DNA of 64,000 bases from Fen-1362 sp049516395 (GCA_049516395.1 JBEKTD010000004.1:62001-126000), one strand, 5' to 3'. Positions 39,676-48,610 are shown, counted from the first letter of the stretch. A program made the numbers and translations. The notes: a model not told the origin generated them from the letters alone.

Positions 39676-40548
39676 TTACAGGTTGGTCGAGGCGTTGTCG
39701 CCTACTTTTGGCGACTGCTGAACCAACTCAAGAACGCCGACGGCCTTTTCGGTATCCACGTTAACAATGAGAACGTCACAAATGAACTCGTCACCGCGTG
39801 TAACGTGGAACTTCATTCCCTCTTTTACGCCGTCCGCCGAGCCGATCGATATTGTGGCCAGCGAATTCTTTGTATCAACCTCAGAAATTTGTGATTTGAG
39901 GTTTATCGTTTCGTTTGTGGGCTGTGCGGGCAGGGCATTGCCTTTTTCCTGTGTTACTGGTGCGCCTGCCGCTGCGACCTTGCCGCCGGTCTGGATAATC
40001 TTGTCCAAACGGTTCTGCAAGTCCGCTTTCTCTTCAATAAGCCGGCGTTTCTCGGCCTCAGCCGCATCTATTAACGCGTTTTTTTCAACAACTGCTGCGC
40101 TGGTCTGGTCCAGCTCTTTGCTGAGTTTTATCTGCTCTGCCTTTAACTGTTTGACATCTTCCTGGGCGGTGCTGAGCAACTGCGTCTGCTTGTCGGTGGT
40201 TGCCTGGAAATCTTTTGTGATGCTTGCCCAACTGTTGACTCTTTCGAGAAGCTCGGCTTTTTCTCTTTCGATGCCGGTAATCTTCGTCTGGAGGTCGTCT
40301 TCCTTGGTCTTCAGCGAGGCAACCTGACTGCTAAGCGATTTCTCAAGGTCGTCCTTTTGCTGAATCTTTTCCTTGAGCTGATTGTTCAAACTTTCCTTTT
40401 CCTGTTCGAGCGCAGCGCGGTCGGAACTAAGCTTGGCACACTTTTCTTTGTAGTTATTTGCGTTGGCGATGTATGTTACCACTATGCCGCACAGAAAGAT
40501 TGCCGATACAGTCAATAGAACTATGAGTATCTTAGTAAGATTGCTCAA
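39676..40548 (-). CDS. Membrane-anchored long coiled-coil protein with C-terminal beta domain
   Basis: A 290-residue bitopic protein: membrane helix (about residues 5-27, ILIVLLTVSAIFLCGIVVTY), continuous coiled coil (about 32-190, rich in Lys, Glu, Gln and Asp), a flexible Gly/Ala/Pro link, and a small C-terminal beta domain (about 218-288) with ISEVDTKNSLATISIGSADG and KEGMKFHVTRGDEFICDV. That last domain (substrate-like loop G-x-x-x-G-V-K-x-G-M) resembles the barrel of MreC. It lies just upstream of mreB, separated by a small gene and a terminator. A role in envelope organisation is likely but inferred. Confidence 0.8.
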   Translation of the reverse strand: MSNLTKILIVLLTVSAIFLCGIVVTYIANANNYKEKCAKLSSDRAALEQEKESLNNQLKEKIQQKDDLEKSLSSQVASLKTKEDDLQTKITGIEREKAELLERVNSWASITKDFQATTDKQTQLLSTAQEDVKQLKAEQIKLSKELDQTSAAVVEKNALIDAAEAEKRRLIEEKADLQNRLDKIIQTGGKVAAAGAPVTQEKGNALPAQPTNETINLKSQISEVDTKNSLATISIGSADGVKEGMKFHVTRGDEFICDVLIVNVDTEKAVGVLELVQQSPKVGDNASTNL

Positions 40549-40708
40549 GATTAGCTCCTTTCACCAGTTTTACTAAATTCCAATATCGAGAGATTATACT
40601 TTGCTCCCCAACACCTTACAACATACTATATTCTACGTTTTTTAGCATTTTACGTCAAGTCAATTTTGTTAAAATGGGGTATTTTGCCTGAGAATTAAGA
40701 GCCATATT

Positions 40709-41749
40709 TTACCGTCCTATATTATTCTTTCTGGCACATTGAAAAACCGCCTTAGCAGCGGCCAGACGAACATTTTCATCACTGTCTTTGAGCAATCCCG
40801 GCAGGAATTTTTTGAGGGTGGGGGTCCTGATTTGGCCTATTGCCATGGCCGCCAGCGTCTGAATTCGGGCCTTTGCTTCCTGGTCCATCGTGGCTGAAAC
40901 ATCGTGCGTCAGCGCATTTGCCACTATCCTTTCGCCCGATGTGTCGCCCAGATAGCCAAGTTGTTCCGCTGCCACAAGACGAACCTCAGGCAGGTCATCT
41001 TTTAGCATTGTCAAAAGTGAATCTTTTGCCCGTGATGTTCCCAGCGCTCCCATTGCCCGGATGCCGAAGACACGGTCGTCGGCGTATGCGCTTATGAGCA
41101 TTGCCCAGAGTTTCTGATATATTTTCTCGTCTCCTAACCTGGCTATTGCCTCAATGGCGTTCAGCCGAACCTTCTCATCTGATGTCTCATCCTGAATCAC
41201 CTGGTATAGTAATGGCAGGGCGTTTTTATCTCCTATTTTGCCAAGCAGAAAAGCGGCATTCGCCCGCACCTGCTGGTCGCTATCTGTCAAAGCCGTGCGA
41301 ATTTGTTGCGTGTATGATTTTGAGCCGCCCAACATTACAAAGGCGTAGCTGCCGGCCAGGCGAACATTTTCGTCGTTGTCTTTGAGCAGTTGCGCGACGT
41401 CGTTTTTGGCGGCCGAGTATTTAGCGTCCCCGATTGCCACCGCCGAGACGAACCTGATGAGGACAAGCTCGTCCTTTGTCATCTGCTGGACGCCTGCCAT
41501 AAACGGCGGATTATTCGTTGCGGCCGCCATCTCGATTGAGTTGACCCTGACCTGCGGATTGCTGCTGGAAAGTCCCTCAAGGATAATTTTTGTCGCCTCG
41601 GCTGTGAGGTCGTTGTTTGCGGAATTGTCGGTGCTGACGCCGGCGGTTTGCTGTTTTTCAGAATTGGCCTCGCAGCCGACAAAAGCAACTAGGGCAAGTA
41701 TGACAGATATGAAAATAATACTATTTTTTGTCGGGCGTTTTTTTGCCAT
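40709..41749 (-). CDS. HEAT-repeat lipoprotein
   Basis: A 346-residue protein. The N-terminal helix ends in a lipobox (LVAFVGC, Cys26), so it is probably a lipoprotein; a short acidic/Asn linker follows. From about residue 50 on, HEAT-like repeats of about 30 residues occur: DEKVRLNAIEAIARLGD, DQQVRANAAFLLGKIGD, LPEVRLVAAEQLGYLGD and ENVRLAAAKAVFQCARK. About eight units are visible. HEAT solenoids mediate protein-protein contacts. Its start lies 29 bp inside the end of lnt, so it is coupled to that gene, and it shares the transcript with lnt and the methyltransferase. No enzyme motif is seen. Confidence 0.88.
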   Translation of the reverse strand: MAKKRPTKNSIIFISVILALVAFVGCEANSEKQQTAGVSTDNSANNDLTAEATKIILEGLSSSNPQVRVNSIEMAAATNNPPFMAGVQQMTKDELVLIRFVSAVAIGDAKYSAAKNDVAQLLKDNDENVRLAGSYAFVMLGGSKSYTQQIRTALTDSDQQVRANAAFLLGKIGDKNALPLLYQVIQDETSDEKVRLNAIEAIARLGDEKIYQKLWAMLISAYADDRVFGIRAMGALGTSRAKDSLLTMLKDDLPEVRLVAAEQLGYLGDTSGERIVANALTHDVSATMDQEAKARIQTLAAMAIGQIRTPTLKKFLPGLLKDSDENVRLAAAKAVFQCARKNNIGR

Positions 41750-43502
41750 TCAGGTTACTCCATTTTTCGCGTTTGGTTCGTCGTTTGAGGCCGAGCCGCT
41801 CGATAATTATCTCTATTATGATTAAAACCAGGCACAACTGACAAGTAAAATCCAGCCACGGGCCGTGTTTGCTGAAAAACGTGGTCCTCGCGTCAATTGG
41901 CACTATATCAGCGAACCAGCCCTTTATACCCTGGCGGTCGAACGCTTTTTGCGGAAGATTTCCGGCCGCGTAGCTGTCTTTAATCTGGCCAAGGGTGTCA
42001 ATCATACAGCTTATGCCGGTGTTGACGCTTCGCAGCACCGCTAACCGGTTCTCCACCGCCCGAAACGCGCAAATCGCCACGTGCTGTGAAAGCTCGGTGG
42101 CGGGCAGGACTTTGCCGTTTTCGAATCGCACAAACCATCCGTCGTTGCTTATGTTCACGAGCCAGTCGATTTGCTTTTGGCCTTTCTCATCCAGCGCAAA
42201 TCTTCTCGCCATAACCGGCACTGCGTCCTCGTAGCAAATCATTACGCTGAATCTGTATTTGCGGTTTGTCCCAGGCGTCTGCATATCGAACGCCGTGTAT
42301 TCTGTCCCGGGGTCAATCGTATAATCGAAATCGTAAGGCGACATTGTCAAGAACAGCTTGTGAATAAGCGGGATATTGGAAAATGGCAGCATCTCGCCGA
42401 AGGGCACAAGACATATTTTCGAGTACTTTTGAGGCGACTGGCTGCCGTCGGGCTTATATAAAAAAGCGGAGTTAAATTTCTGCGCAAGCCGGATGTTATT
42501 CACGTCGTATCGCGGTGTGGCGTCGTATGCTCCGGCCAGAATGTACGCTCCCTTTTTCGCGTGTTCGCGGATGGTTTCGTCGAAGATTTTATACGAATGG
42601 TCATCAACCAGGAGACGCAAAATCTGCGGGTTCAATATCGCCTGCACCATCGTCTCGGGCCAGACGACAAGTTTTGCATCCGCCGAGATACACTGGCTGC
42701 TTTGCTCCAGCAGCTCATCGAAAATCTGTTCTTCTGCGACAAACGATTTCTTGACGGATATCGGGATGTTCGTCTGCACCGCCCCAATTAACGGGCCTTG
42801 TGTAACGAATTGAGCCGACTGGTTTATTCGCCAGTGTCCATACACGATAGTTCCGGCAATTGCCGCGGCTGTTACGATAATTGAGAATTTAGAATTTAGA
42901 ATTAAAAAAGGCAGCCGGTGTCTTATTCGTTTCTTTTCTGAATTCTCAATTCTAAATTCTAAATTTTTCGTGGAAAGTATAAAACCCGCAATCAGCCCAT
43001 TTACCATCGCGACCACAAACGATACGCCCGCTGCGCCGAATATGTCGGCTATCTGGATTAAAGCGGTATTCGCGTATTGGCTGTGAGCGAGATAATTCCA
43101 GTAGAAGCCGCCCAGGAAAAGCCCCTGCATTTGCTCGATACCCACAATCAAAACAGGGACGGCGATAAAAAGCGGAAATTGTTTCTTAATGCACCATCGC
43201 AGCGACATCGCCAGTAAAGGCCAGAGCAGGGCGGTATAAAGGCAAAAGGCAATCCAGCCCACGACCGTTACAAAGCTCATCCAGTATATATTGCCGAGCC
43301 AGTAACAGTACGAGACAACAAAGGCGGCCGGATATAGCTTGGACGGTTTGGTTTCAAAGGAGCAGGCAAGAATAAAGGGCACATACGCCACCCACGCCAA
43401 TGGCCACCAGCCAATCGGCTGCTGTGCCAGCGTCAACATAATCGCCGTCCCGGCGAAAGCGGCTAAAATACGCAAAATCCCTTTCGTTGTTTTATCGCTC
43501 AA
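41721..43502 (-). CDS. lnt: Apolipoprotein N-acyltransferase
   Basis: A 593-residue polytopic enzyme that adds the third acyl chain to lipoproteins in the inner membrane. N-terminal membrane helices (about 10-215) include NYLAHSQYANTALIQIADIFG. The periplasmic nitrilase domain holds the Glu-Lys-Cys triad: Glu in KLVVWPETMV, Lys in PQKYSKICLVPFGEMLP and Cys in SVMICYEDAVP. It ends with a membrane helix. The length exceeds the usual 500-540 residues, partly through a segment (about residues 178-208) reading LEFRIENSEKKR ... LILNSKFSI, which is encoded by an inverted pair of AATTTAGAATTTAGAATT. It overlaps the methyltransferase stop by 4 bp (ATGA). Confidence 0.93.
   Translation of the reverse strand: MSDKTTKGILRILAAFAGTAIMLTLAQQPIGWWPLAWVAYVPFILACSFETKPSKLYPAAFVVSYCYWLGNIYWMSFVTVVGWIAFCLYTALLWPLLAMSLRWCIKKQFPLFIAVPVLIVGIEQMQGLFLGGFYWNYLAHSQYANTALIQIADIFGAAGVSFVVAMVNGLIAGFILSTKNLEFRIENSEKKRIRHRLPFLILNSKFSIIVTAAAIAGTIVYGHWRINQSAQFVTQGPLIGAVQTNIPISVKKSFVAEEQIFDELLEQSSQCISADAKLVVWPETMVQAILNPQILRLLVDDHSYKIFDETIREHAKKGAYILAGAYDATPRYDVNNIRLAQKFNSAFLYKPDGSQSPQKYSKICLVPFGEMLPFSNIPLIHKLFLTMSPYDFDYTIDPGTEYTAFDMQTPGTNRKYRFSVMICYEDAVPVMARRFALDEKGQKQIDWLVNISNDGWFVRFENGKVLPATELSQHVAICAFRAVENRLAVLRSVNTGISCMIDTLGQIKDSYAAGNLPQKAFDRQGIKGWFADIVPIDARTTFFSKHGPWLDFTCQLCLVLIIIEIIIERLGLKRRTKREKWSNLNGKKTPDKK
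42886..42965. repeat. Inverted repeat inserted in lnt
   Basis: AATTTAGAATTTAGAATT (42886-42903) and its exact complement AATTCTAAATTCTAAATT (42948-42965), separated by 44 bp. In frame, it encodes the LEFRIEN and LILNSKF peptides in the loop between membrane helices of Lnt. It could fold into a long hairpin in DNA or RNA. Confidence 0.85.
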
Positions 43503-44449
43503 TCCGTTATGCCTTTCAAGGCAGTCGCTATCTCCGAAGAGACATACTGTTTTTGATTGTTCATTCGGACGGCAAACTGGCTCGTGAAAATTTCGAGCAA
43601 ATCTTTATCAGACAGTACCTCCTTCGGTGAATATCCGATGTCCGGTATAAGCCGTTTTAATTCACCTATTTCGACGAGATTCAATTTATGTTCTTTTTCA
43701 GCGCCCTCGCAAATGTCGAGTTGTTCGAGCCGCTGGTTTGCTTTTTTGACATAATCCGCGGAGATTTCAATTCCCACGTAGTTTCTCCGCAGTTTTCTCG
43801 CTGCGACCGCTGTTGTTCCTGAGCCGACGAACGGGTCAAGAACACAGTCGCCTGCATTTGAGCTTGCTGCAACGATTCTCATAAGTAACTGTTCAGGCAT
43901 CTGGCAGGGGTGCCAGCCGGTTCGTTCTTTGAATGTCCCGCATACCCGCGAGTCCTCCCATACGTCGTCGGGAATCTTGCCTGCCGGGTTAGCTCGCCTA
44001 TCGTCATAAATCAACTGCCGGTCCGATGGCACCCGCACGGCGTGGTCGTTGAATGTGAAGTTTTTCGGATTATTCACGAAGTAAAATATATGCGTATGCG
44101 AGCGGGCGAATTTATCTTTTGTCTGCTGGCCAAAGGTGTAGTGCCAGATTATCCAGTTGCGCATTACAAGTCCCAGCTCATCTGCGATGACCTTCACATT
44201 CGCTGCGTAGTCGTCGCCTATCGCGATATAAAACGAACCGGTGGGCTTCAAGACCTTTTTGCACGCCGTCATCCAGTCCTTTGTCCATGCGATGTAATTA
44301 TTGCGTTCGACCTTGTCGTGGTACTTGTCGTATTTGTATCCGATATTGAAAGGTGGGTCGGCGAATATCAAATCCGCGAACGGCTCGCCGATTTTACTCA
44401 GCGTTTCGATACAGTCGCCGCAAATTATCTTATTCAATAATTCCTGCAT
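43499..44449 (-). CDS. DNA adenine (N6) methyltransferase, beta-class, orphan
   Basis: A 316-residue site-specific DNA methyltransferase from ATG 44449 (an upstream TTG at 44485 is possible). The catalytic motif IV is ADPPFNIGYKYD (near residue 31) and the SAM-binding motif I is DPFVGSGTTAVAARKLRRNY (near 208), in the order IV before I, so it is beta-class. The domain between (PSDRQLIYDDRRANPAGKIPD) is the target-recognition region. No restriction endonuclease gene is adjacent, so it is an orphan that may regulate expression or protect DNA. Its C-terminal segment (SDKDLLEIFTSQFAVRMNNQ) is unusual. It overlaps lnt by 4 bp, making the two translationally coupled. The recognition sequence is unknown. 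Confidence 0.92.
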   Translation of the reverse strand: MQELLNKIICGDCIETLSKIGEPFADLIFADPPFNIGYKYDKYHDKVERNNYIAWTKDWMTACKKVLKPTGSFYIAIGDDYAANVKVIADELGLVMRNWIIWHYTFGQQTKDKFARSHTHIFYFVNNPKNFTFNDHAVRVPSDRQLIYDDRRANPAGKIPDDVWEDSRVCGTFKERTGWHPCQMPEQLLMRIVAASSNAGDCVLDPFVGSGTTAVAARKLRRNYVGIEISADYVKKANQRLEQLDICEGAEKEHKLNLVEIGELKRLIPDIGYSPKEVLSDKDLLEIFTSQFAVRMNNQKQYVSSEIATALKGITD

Positions 44450-44606
44450 ACGGGCACATTGTAACTTAAAACTCTGCTCTTGCAAGCTTGCCCTCGAATG
44501 TCTGAATCGGGGGTTTTAAGCAGGGGGCAAAACTTAAAACTTTCGGCATTATTATTGACCTGAAGAGTAACAACCCGGAGATAGGGACTATTAATTAGTG
44601 TGGTGT

Positions 44607-45251
44607 TTATTGTTTGCCGGCTGGTTGTGGCGGGCGAATGATAAATTGCTCAGTAAATGTCATGCCTGAAAGATAATCGGTGAAGTTGACCTTGACGGTC
44701 AATGGCTTGTCGAATTTGTCAATAATTTCGGCCGCGTCGAAACTCAGCCGATAGCCGCTCGAAAGCATCCCGCTCAGCCAGAGCGTCTTAAGCTCATTCG
44801 GCTCAATTTGCCACTGTGCTAAACGGGCTTCATTTTCCTTTTTGTTCAGGTCCCAGAGCTGGATTTCAACGGCCCCGCCCGCTTTCACTGTGTCGCCTGT
44901 CTCATCAATAGGTTGCACGTAAACCACCAGCTTTTTCTTTCCCGTTGCGCCCGGGGTCTTGTCGTCGTCATAAAAGTTTGTGTACCTGCCGATTTTGACC
45001 GACTTGATGTGATAAACAGCGTCTGCCCTTTTTTCTCCAGGCAGTTTGGAGAGATCCTGGGCCTGTTTTAATAGCTGAGCGTTTTCCGCATGGGCCTGTT
45101 CGAGCTGATTTTGAAGTTCCGTATTTTGCGAGGTAAGCTGCTGGACCTGCTGTGCTGTTGTCGGTTTTCCCGCTTTGCCGCTGTCGCATCCAAACGCGAA
45201 GACAAGCGATACCAATGAAACAACGAACAATGAGCTGCGAACTAAGAACAT
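44607..45251 (-). CDS. Coiled-coil lipoprotein, unknown
   Basis: A 214-residue protein from ATG 45251 (a TTG three codons earlier is the alternative). The hydrophobic N-terminus ends with the lipobox FAFGC, so the mature protein begins at the Cys. A coiled coil follows (about 33-65, QQVQQLTSQNTELQNQLEQ) and then a beta-rich domain (about 75-210) with VYHIKSVKIGRYTNFYDDD and QPIDETGDTVKAGG. It resembles envelope proteins with a lipoprotein anchor and a C-terminal beta sandwich common in Planctomycetota, and I know no function. It follows the clpP gene by 18 bp and may share its transcript. Confidence 0.8.
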   Translation of the reverse strand: MFLVRSSLFVVSLVSLVFAFGCDSGKAGKPTTAQQVQQLTSQNTELQNQLEQAHAENAQLLKQAQDLSKLPGEKRADAVYHIKSVKIGRYTNFYDDDKTPGATGKKKLVVYVQPIDETGDTVKAGGAVEIQLWDLNKKENEARLAQWQIEPNELKTLWLSGMLSSGYRLSFDAAEIIDKFDKPLTVKVNFTDYLSGMTFTEQFIIRPPQPAGKQ

Positions 45252-45269
45252 AATTCTCAATTATTAAAT

Positions 45270-45902
45270 TTAGCTTTCTTTATTTGTCGATTTGACCACT
45301 TCCGGCGCCTTTTGGATTATCCTGTCTGCAAGACCATACTTTATCGCCTCATTCGCGTCCAGCCAGAGGTTTCTGTCGCAGTCCTTCTCGATTTTTTCCG
45401 CTGACTGGCCCGTGTGCTTGGATAGTATTGCGTACAGCCGTTCTCGCAGACGCATTATTTCCCTGGCCTCAATCTCAAGGTCCGTCGCCGGGGCAATCAG
45501 CTCTCCCGAAATCAACGGCTGATGAATCAGCACCCTGTTGTTGGCGAGCAGGAATCGCTTGCCCGCCTTGCCGCCCGCGAGCAATACCGCGGCCATACTC
45601 GCCGCCTGGCCTATGCAATAGGTCGCTACGTCGCAGCGCAAAAACTGCATACAGTCGTAAACAGCCAGTCCCGCCGAGATTGACCCGCCCGGCGAGTTGA
45701 TATAAAGGTGAATGTCCGTCTTGTTGTCCTCGTTGCTCAAAAATAGCATTTGAGCTATCACTAAGTTTGCGGAAACGTCATCTATTGGCCCGCTCAGGAA
45801 AATGATTCTGTCTTTGAGCAGCCGGGAGTAAATGTCGTATGCCCGTTCGCCGCGACCTGTCTTTTCAATCACTATCGGAACTAAATTCTGGTCAACTGCC
45901 AT
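45270..45902 (-). CDS. clpP: ATP-dependent Clp protease proteolytic subunit (ClpP paralogue A)
   Basis: A 210-residue serine peptidase. The catalytic triad is Ser in CIGQAASMAAVLLAGG (near residue 102), His in NRVLIHQPL (near 126) and Asp in EKDCDRNLWL (near 176). The N-terminal axial-loop region contains RAYDIYSRLLKDRIIFLSGP and the handle helix is normal. It is the second of two tandem clpP genes, 20 bp after the first and in the tig-clpP arrangement. Many bacteria with two genes build mixed ClpP1P2 tetradecamers. The ClpX/ClpA partner gene is not in the window. Confidence 0.96.
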   Translation of the reverse strand: MAVDQNLVPIVIEKTGRGERAYDIYSRLLKDRIIFLSGPIDDVSANLVIAQMLFLSNEDNKTDIHLYINSPGGSISAGLAVYDCMQFLRCDVATYCIGQAASMAAVLLAGGKAGKRFLLANNRVLIHQPLISGELIAPATDLEIEAREIMRLRERLYAILSKHTGQSAEKIEKDCDRNLWLDANEAIKYGLADRIIQKAPEVVKSTNKES

Positions 45903-45922
45903 AGTTTCACTTTCTTTAGTGG

Positions 45923-46606
45923 TTACTGTTTTTTCTCGTCTGTTTTCTTATCGTCCGGTTTCTTTTTACCTGACTCATCAAGCTCCAGGACCTCGTCGAT
46001 GAGTCCGTATGCAAGCGCCTCTTCCGCCGTCATATACCTGTCTCTTTCGGTCTCTGCGCTGATTTTTTCAACGGGTTGACCTGAGAGTTTGGCAAGCATC
46101 TCGTTGAGCATTTTCTTGGCCTTGAGGATTTCCTCCGCCTGAATTTTAATATCCGCCGCCTGTCCAAAAACTCCGCCCCACGGCTGATGCAGCATAATTT
46201 TTGCGTGCGGCAGCGCGAACCGTTTGCCTTTTGTTCCCGCCGCGAGAACTATCGCTCCGCCCGATTGTGCCCGGCCAATGCAATAGGTGGCAATAGGCGA
46301 GCTTACGAATCGCATCGTGTCATAAATTGCCATCGTATCGTCAACGCTGCCTCCGGGCGAGTTGACATACAAGCTGATTTCCGTGTTGCGTTTCTGGTTA
46401 TCGAGGTAAAGGATTTTCATTATTACCTCGGTAGCCCTGGCGTAGTTGATTTCGCCGATGAGGAACACAATCCGGTTTTCCAGCAGCATATCATCCAAAC
46501 TCATCTGGCGAAATTGCTGGTAATGACCGCTTCCCGGCCCGTACTGGTCCTGGTACTGTCCCTTCGGCTCAATTATCATACGTTTTTCGGGTCCTGTGCT
46601 GAACAT
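45923..46606 (-). CDS. clpP: ATP-dependent Clp protease proteolytic subunit (ClpP paralogue B)
   Basis: A 227-residue ClpP from ATG 46606 (AAGGG upstream). Catalytic residues: Ser in CIGRAQSGGAIVLAAG (with Gln-Ser-Gly-Gly where the usual motif is Ala-Ser-Met), His in AKIMLHQPWGG and Asp in ETERDRYMTAEEA. The N-terminus is longer than paralogue A (EPKGQYQDQYGPGSGHYQQF, a Gln/Gly/Tyr-rich stretch) and the C-terminus has a charged tail (KKPDDKKTDEKKQ). Such differences between tandem paralogues fit different rings or different docking faces. It lies 134 bp after trigger factor in the same direction. Confidence 0.95.
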   Translation of the reverse strand: MFSTGPEKRMIIEPKGQYQDQYGPGSGHYQQFRQMSLDDMLLENRIVFLIGEINYARATEVIMKILYLDNQKRNTEISLYVNSPGGSVDDTMAIYDTMRFVSSPIATYCIGRAQSGGAIVLAAGTKGKRFALPHAKIMLHQPWGGVFGQAADIKIQAEEILKAKKMLNEMLAKLSGQPVEKISAETERDRYMTAEEALAYGLIDEVLELDESGKKKPDDKKTDEKKQ

Positions 46607-46739
46607 CAAGTTTTCCCTTAATTAAGTCATAAGTCGTAAGTCACAAGAGCATAAGTAATAAGTAACTTTTCAACTTGTGCTCTTTTGTCCTTGTGCACGG
46701 TCGCACTTTTGCTCTGTTAAATATCGGATATTCTTACGC

Positions 46740-48272
46740 TCAGGTTTTCTTTTTTCGGGTTGTCGGCGTCGCCTTTTTTGCCGGTTTTTTCTCGTCCGCG
46801 GCCTTGGCTTTTTTGGGATGCGCCGGCTTTGTCGCGGTTTCCGCCTTTTTAGCCGGTTTGGCCTCTGTTTTTTCGGTCGTTTTCTTGTGCTTGTGGATTT
46901 CGGCCTTTTCTGCTTTCGGTTTTTCCGCCTTCGGCTCAACCTCGGTTATTTTCGCCGACTCAAGCAGCTTGGTTACGCACTTTTGTTCGCGGACCTGAAG
47001 TTTGAATTGTTCGAGGGACCCATCCCGCTGCATTTCATCTTTCATTCGTTCGGGCCTGATGTGTTTCTGGATGGCTAACTGGGCGATGTGCCCGTTGATT
47101 TCCTCATCCGTCGTTTTGATGTCCAGCTTTTCCGCGATTTTGTCCATTATGAAGAATACCTTGAGCTGTTCTTCGGCCTGCTGCTCGGTGTTCGCCTTCA
47201 ACTGCTCGATATTCTTATCAATCTGCTCTCTGTCGATGCCCTGCATCATCAGGTTGATATACTGGCGTCGTAATAATGCGACTGCCTGGTCTGCGGCAAC
47301 GTCTGCCGGCAGATCGATACTGATGTTATCAAGCAGGTATTTGTAAATCTGCTCGGCCATCTCTTGTTTCGCCTGGCCTTCGAGCCGGCTTTCCAGTTTT
47401 TCGCGAATTGCCTTTCGCAGCTCTTCCTCGGTCGCCACGCCGCATTTGCTTATCGTGTCCTGGTTCAATTCCGCTGGTCTTAGCCACTTGATGTCCTTAA
47501 TCGTTATCTTGATATTGACCTTTTTGCCTCGCAGGTCCTCTTTGAAGAATGTCTTGGGCACTTCCACTTCCGCGGTTTTTACGTCTCCTGTTTTCGCCCC
47601 AATCAGGATTTCGTCGAGTTTCTCTACCGGCACATCCGCCACAAAGCCGTTTGCGCGTGCGTATATCTCGGTGTTATCAACTTTTTGCTCCTGCCCTTCG
47701 GTATTCAGCATAACGTCCGCGACGACCTGGTCTTCAAGCTCAACCTTGCCTTCGTCCTTAGGCGTCCACGTCCCCGCGTATTTGCAGAGCATCTCGATTT
47801 CCCTGTCAACGAGCCCGTCGGTTACCACGTGTTTTGTCTTCTCGACCGGTATGCCCTCAAGTTTCGGCAGCTCAAACTCAGGACGCACTTCAACCTCGAA
47901 CTCAAATTTCAATGCGCCTTCCGCGGGTAATTCAATCTTCTCATAATCAATCTCCGGCTCGCGCAAAACATCCAGCTTGTTGTCCTTTATTGCCGAATCA
48001 CTCGCGTCTGCCAGTATTTTCAGTTTTGTCTGCTCGCCGACTTCTTTGCCGAATCGCTTTTCCAGCAATCGTTTCGGCGCACGACCCTTCCTGAAACCGG
48101 GCACCAGCGCGTCTTTGCGCAGCGTTTCATACTGGGCGTCGGTGGCCTTTGTTATTGTCTCGCGGGGGACCTCGATGATAACCTTCTTTTTGCACGGGCC
48201 TGACGCTTCGATTTTTACGGTGTTCTTTGGGGTTGTTTGCTGCGGGGTTGTTTCCTGCGGTTGCTCTGCCAT
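46740..48272 (-). CDS. tig: Trigger factor (ribosome-associated chaperone)
   Basis: A 510-residue chaperone. The N-terminal ribosome-binding domain has FRKGRAPKRLLEKRFG (about 59-74, the ribosome-docking loop of GFRxGxxP). A FKBP-like PPIase domain follows (about 165-260) and then the helical substrate-binding arms (about 270-445). The last 65 residues are a Lys/Ala/Thr-rich tail (KAEKPKAEKAEIHKHKK, then PAKKAETATKPAHPKK), which makes it longer than the usual 430-450; it may bind RNA or the ribosome. AGGAG lies 7 nt before the ATG. It precedes the two clpP genes, a conserved neighbourhood for protein quality control. Confidence 0.94.
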   Translation of the reverse strand: MAEQPQETTPQQTTPKNTVKIEASGPCKKKVIIEVPRETITKATDAQYETLRKDALVPGFRKGRAPKRLLEKRFGKEVGEQTKLKILADASDSAIKDNKLDVLREPEIDYEKIELPAEGALKFEFEVEVRPEFELPKLEGIPVEKTKHVVTDGLVDREIEMLCKYAGTWTPKDEGKVELEDQVVADVMLNTEGQEQKVDNTEIYARANGFVADVPVEKLDEILIGAKTGDVKTAEVEVPKTFFKEDLRGKKVNIKITIKDIKWLRPAELNQDTISKCGVATEEELRKAIREKLESRLEGQAKQEMAEQIYKYLLDNISIDLPADVAADQAVALLRRQYINLMMQGIDREQIDKNIEQLKANTEQQAEEQLKVFFIMDKIAEKLDIKTTDEEINGHIAQLAIQKHIRPERMKDEMQRDGSLEQFKLQVREQKCVTKLLESAKITEVEPKAEKPKAEKAEIHKHKKTTEKTEAKPAKKAETATKPAHPKKAKAADEKKPAKKATPTTRKKKT

Positions 48273-48538
48273 GTTATTCTCCTATTCTTAGGGCTTACGC
48301 TCATACAAAACAAAAATGGCATTAGGAACACTGATTCCTGCAGCCACATTTTTTCATATTTCGTTGCCCAAACGCGTCGGCGACCAACGCCAAACTACTC
48401 ATTTAGCCGGTAACTCGCCGACACTATAATTGCGTAAATCAATACACCATTGATGCATAAACGTCGCTCGATGTTCGTTACTCGTCGCTCGATAAAAACG
48501 AGCCACGTGGGCCGAGCCACGAGGCACGACTTACTAAC
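48273..48538. other. Gap between tig and tRNA-Gly
   Basis: No gene. It contains the tig leader and a block of CGAGTCACGAG-family repeats at 48463-48530. Confidence 0.6.
48463..48530. repeat. CGAGTCACGAG-family repeat block
   Basis: Units such as GCTCGATGTTCGTTACTCG, CGAGCCACGTGGGCCGAGCC and ACGAGGCACGAC, in alternating orientation and partly palindromic. Related to the ftsI start and the 56 kb and 60 kb blocks. Confidence 0.65.
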
Positions 48539-48610
48539 AGCGGGTGATGAGGCTCGAACTCACGACATCCACGTTGGCAACGTGACGCTCTACCACTGAG
48601 CTACACCCGC
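48539..48610 (-). tRNA. tRNA-Gly (anticodon GCC)
   Basis: A 72-nt cloverleaf on the minus strand: acceptor GCGGGTG / CACCCGC, D-loop TAGCTCAGTGGTAGAGC, anticodon stem CACGT / ACGTG with loop TGCCA (anticodon GCC) and T-arm GTGAGTTCGAGCCTCAT. CCA is not encoded. It is the second tRNA-Gly of the window, sharing the acceptor stem with tRNA-Gly(TCC) at 28085. Confidence 0.96.
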
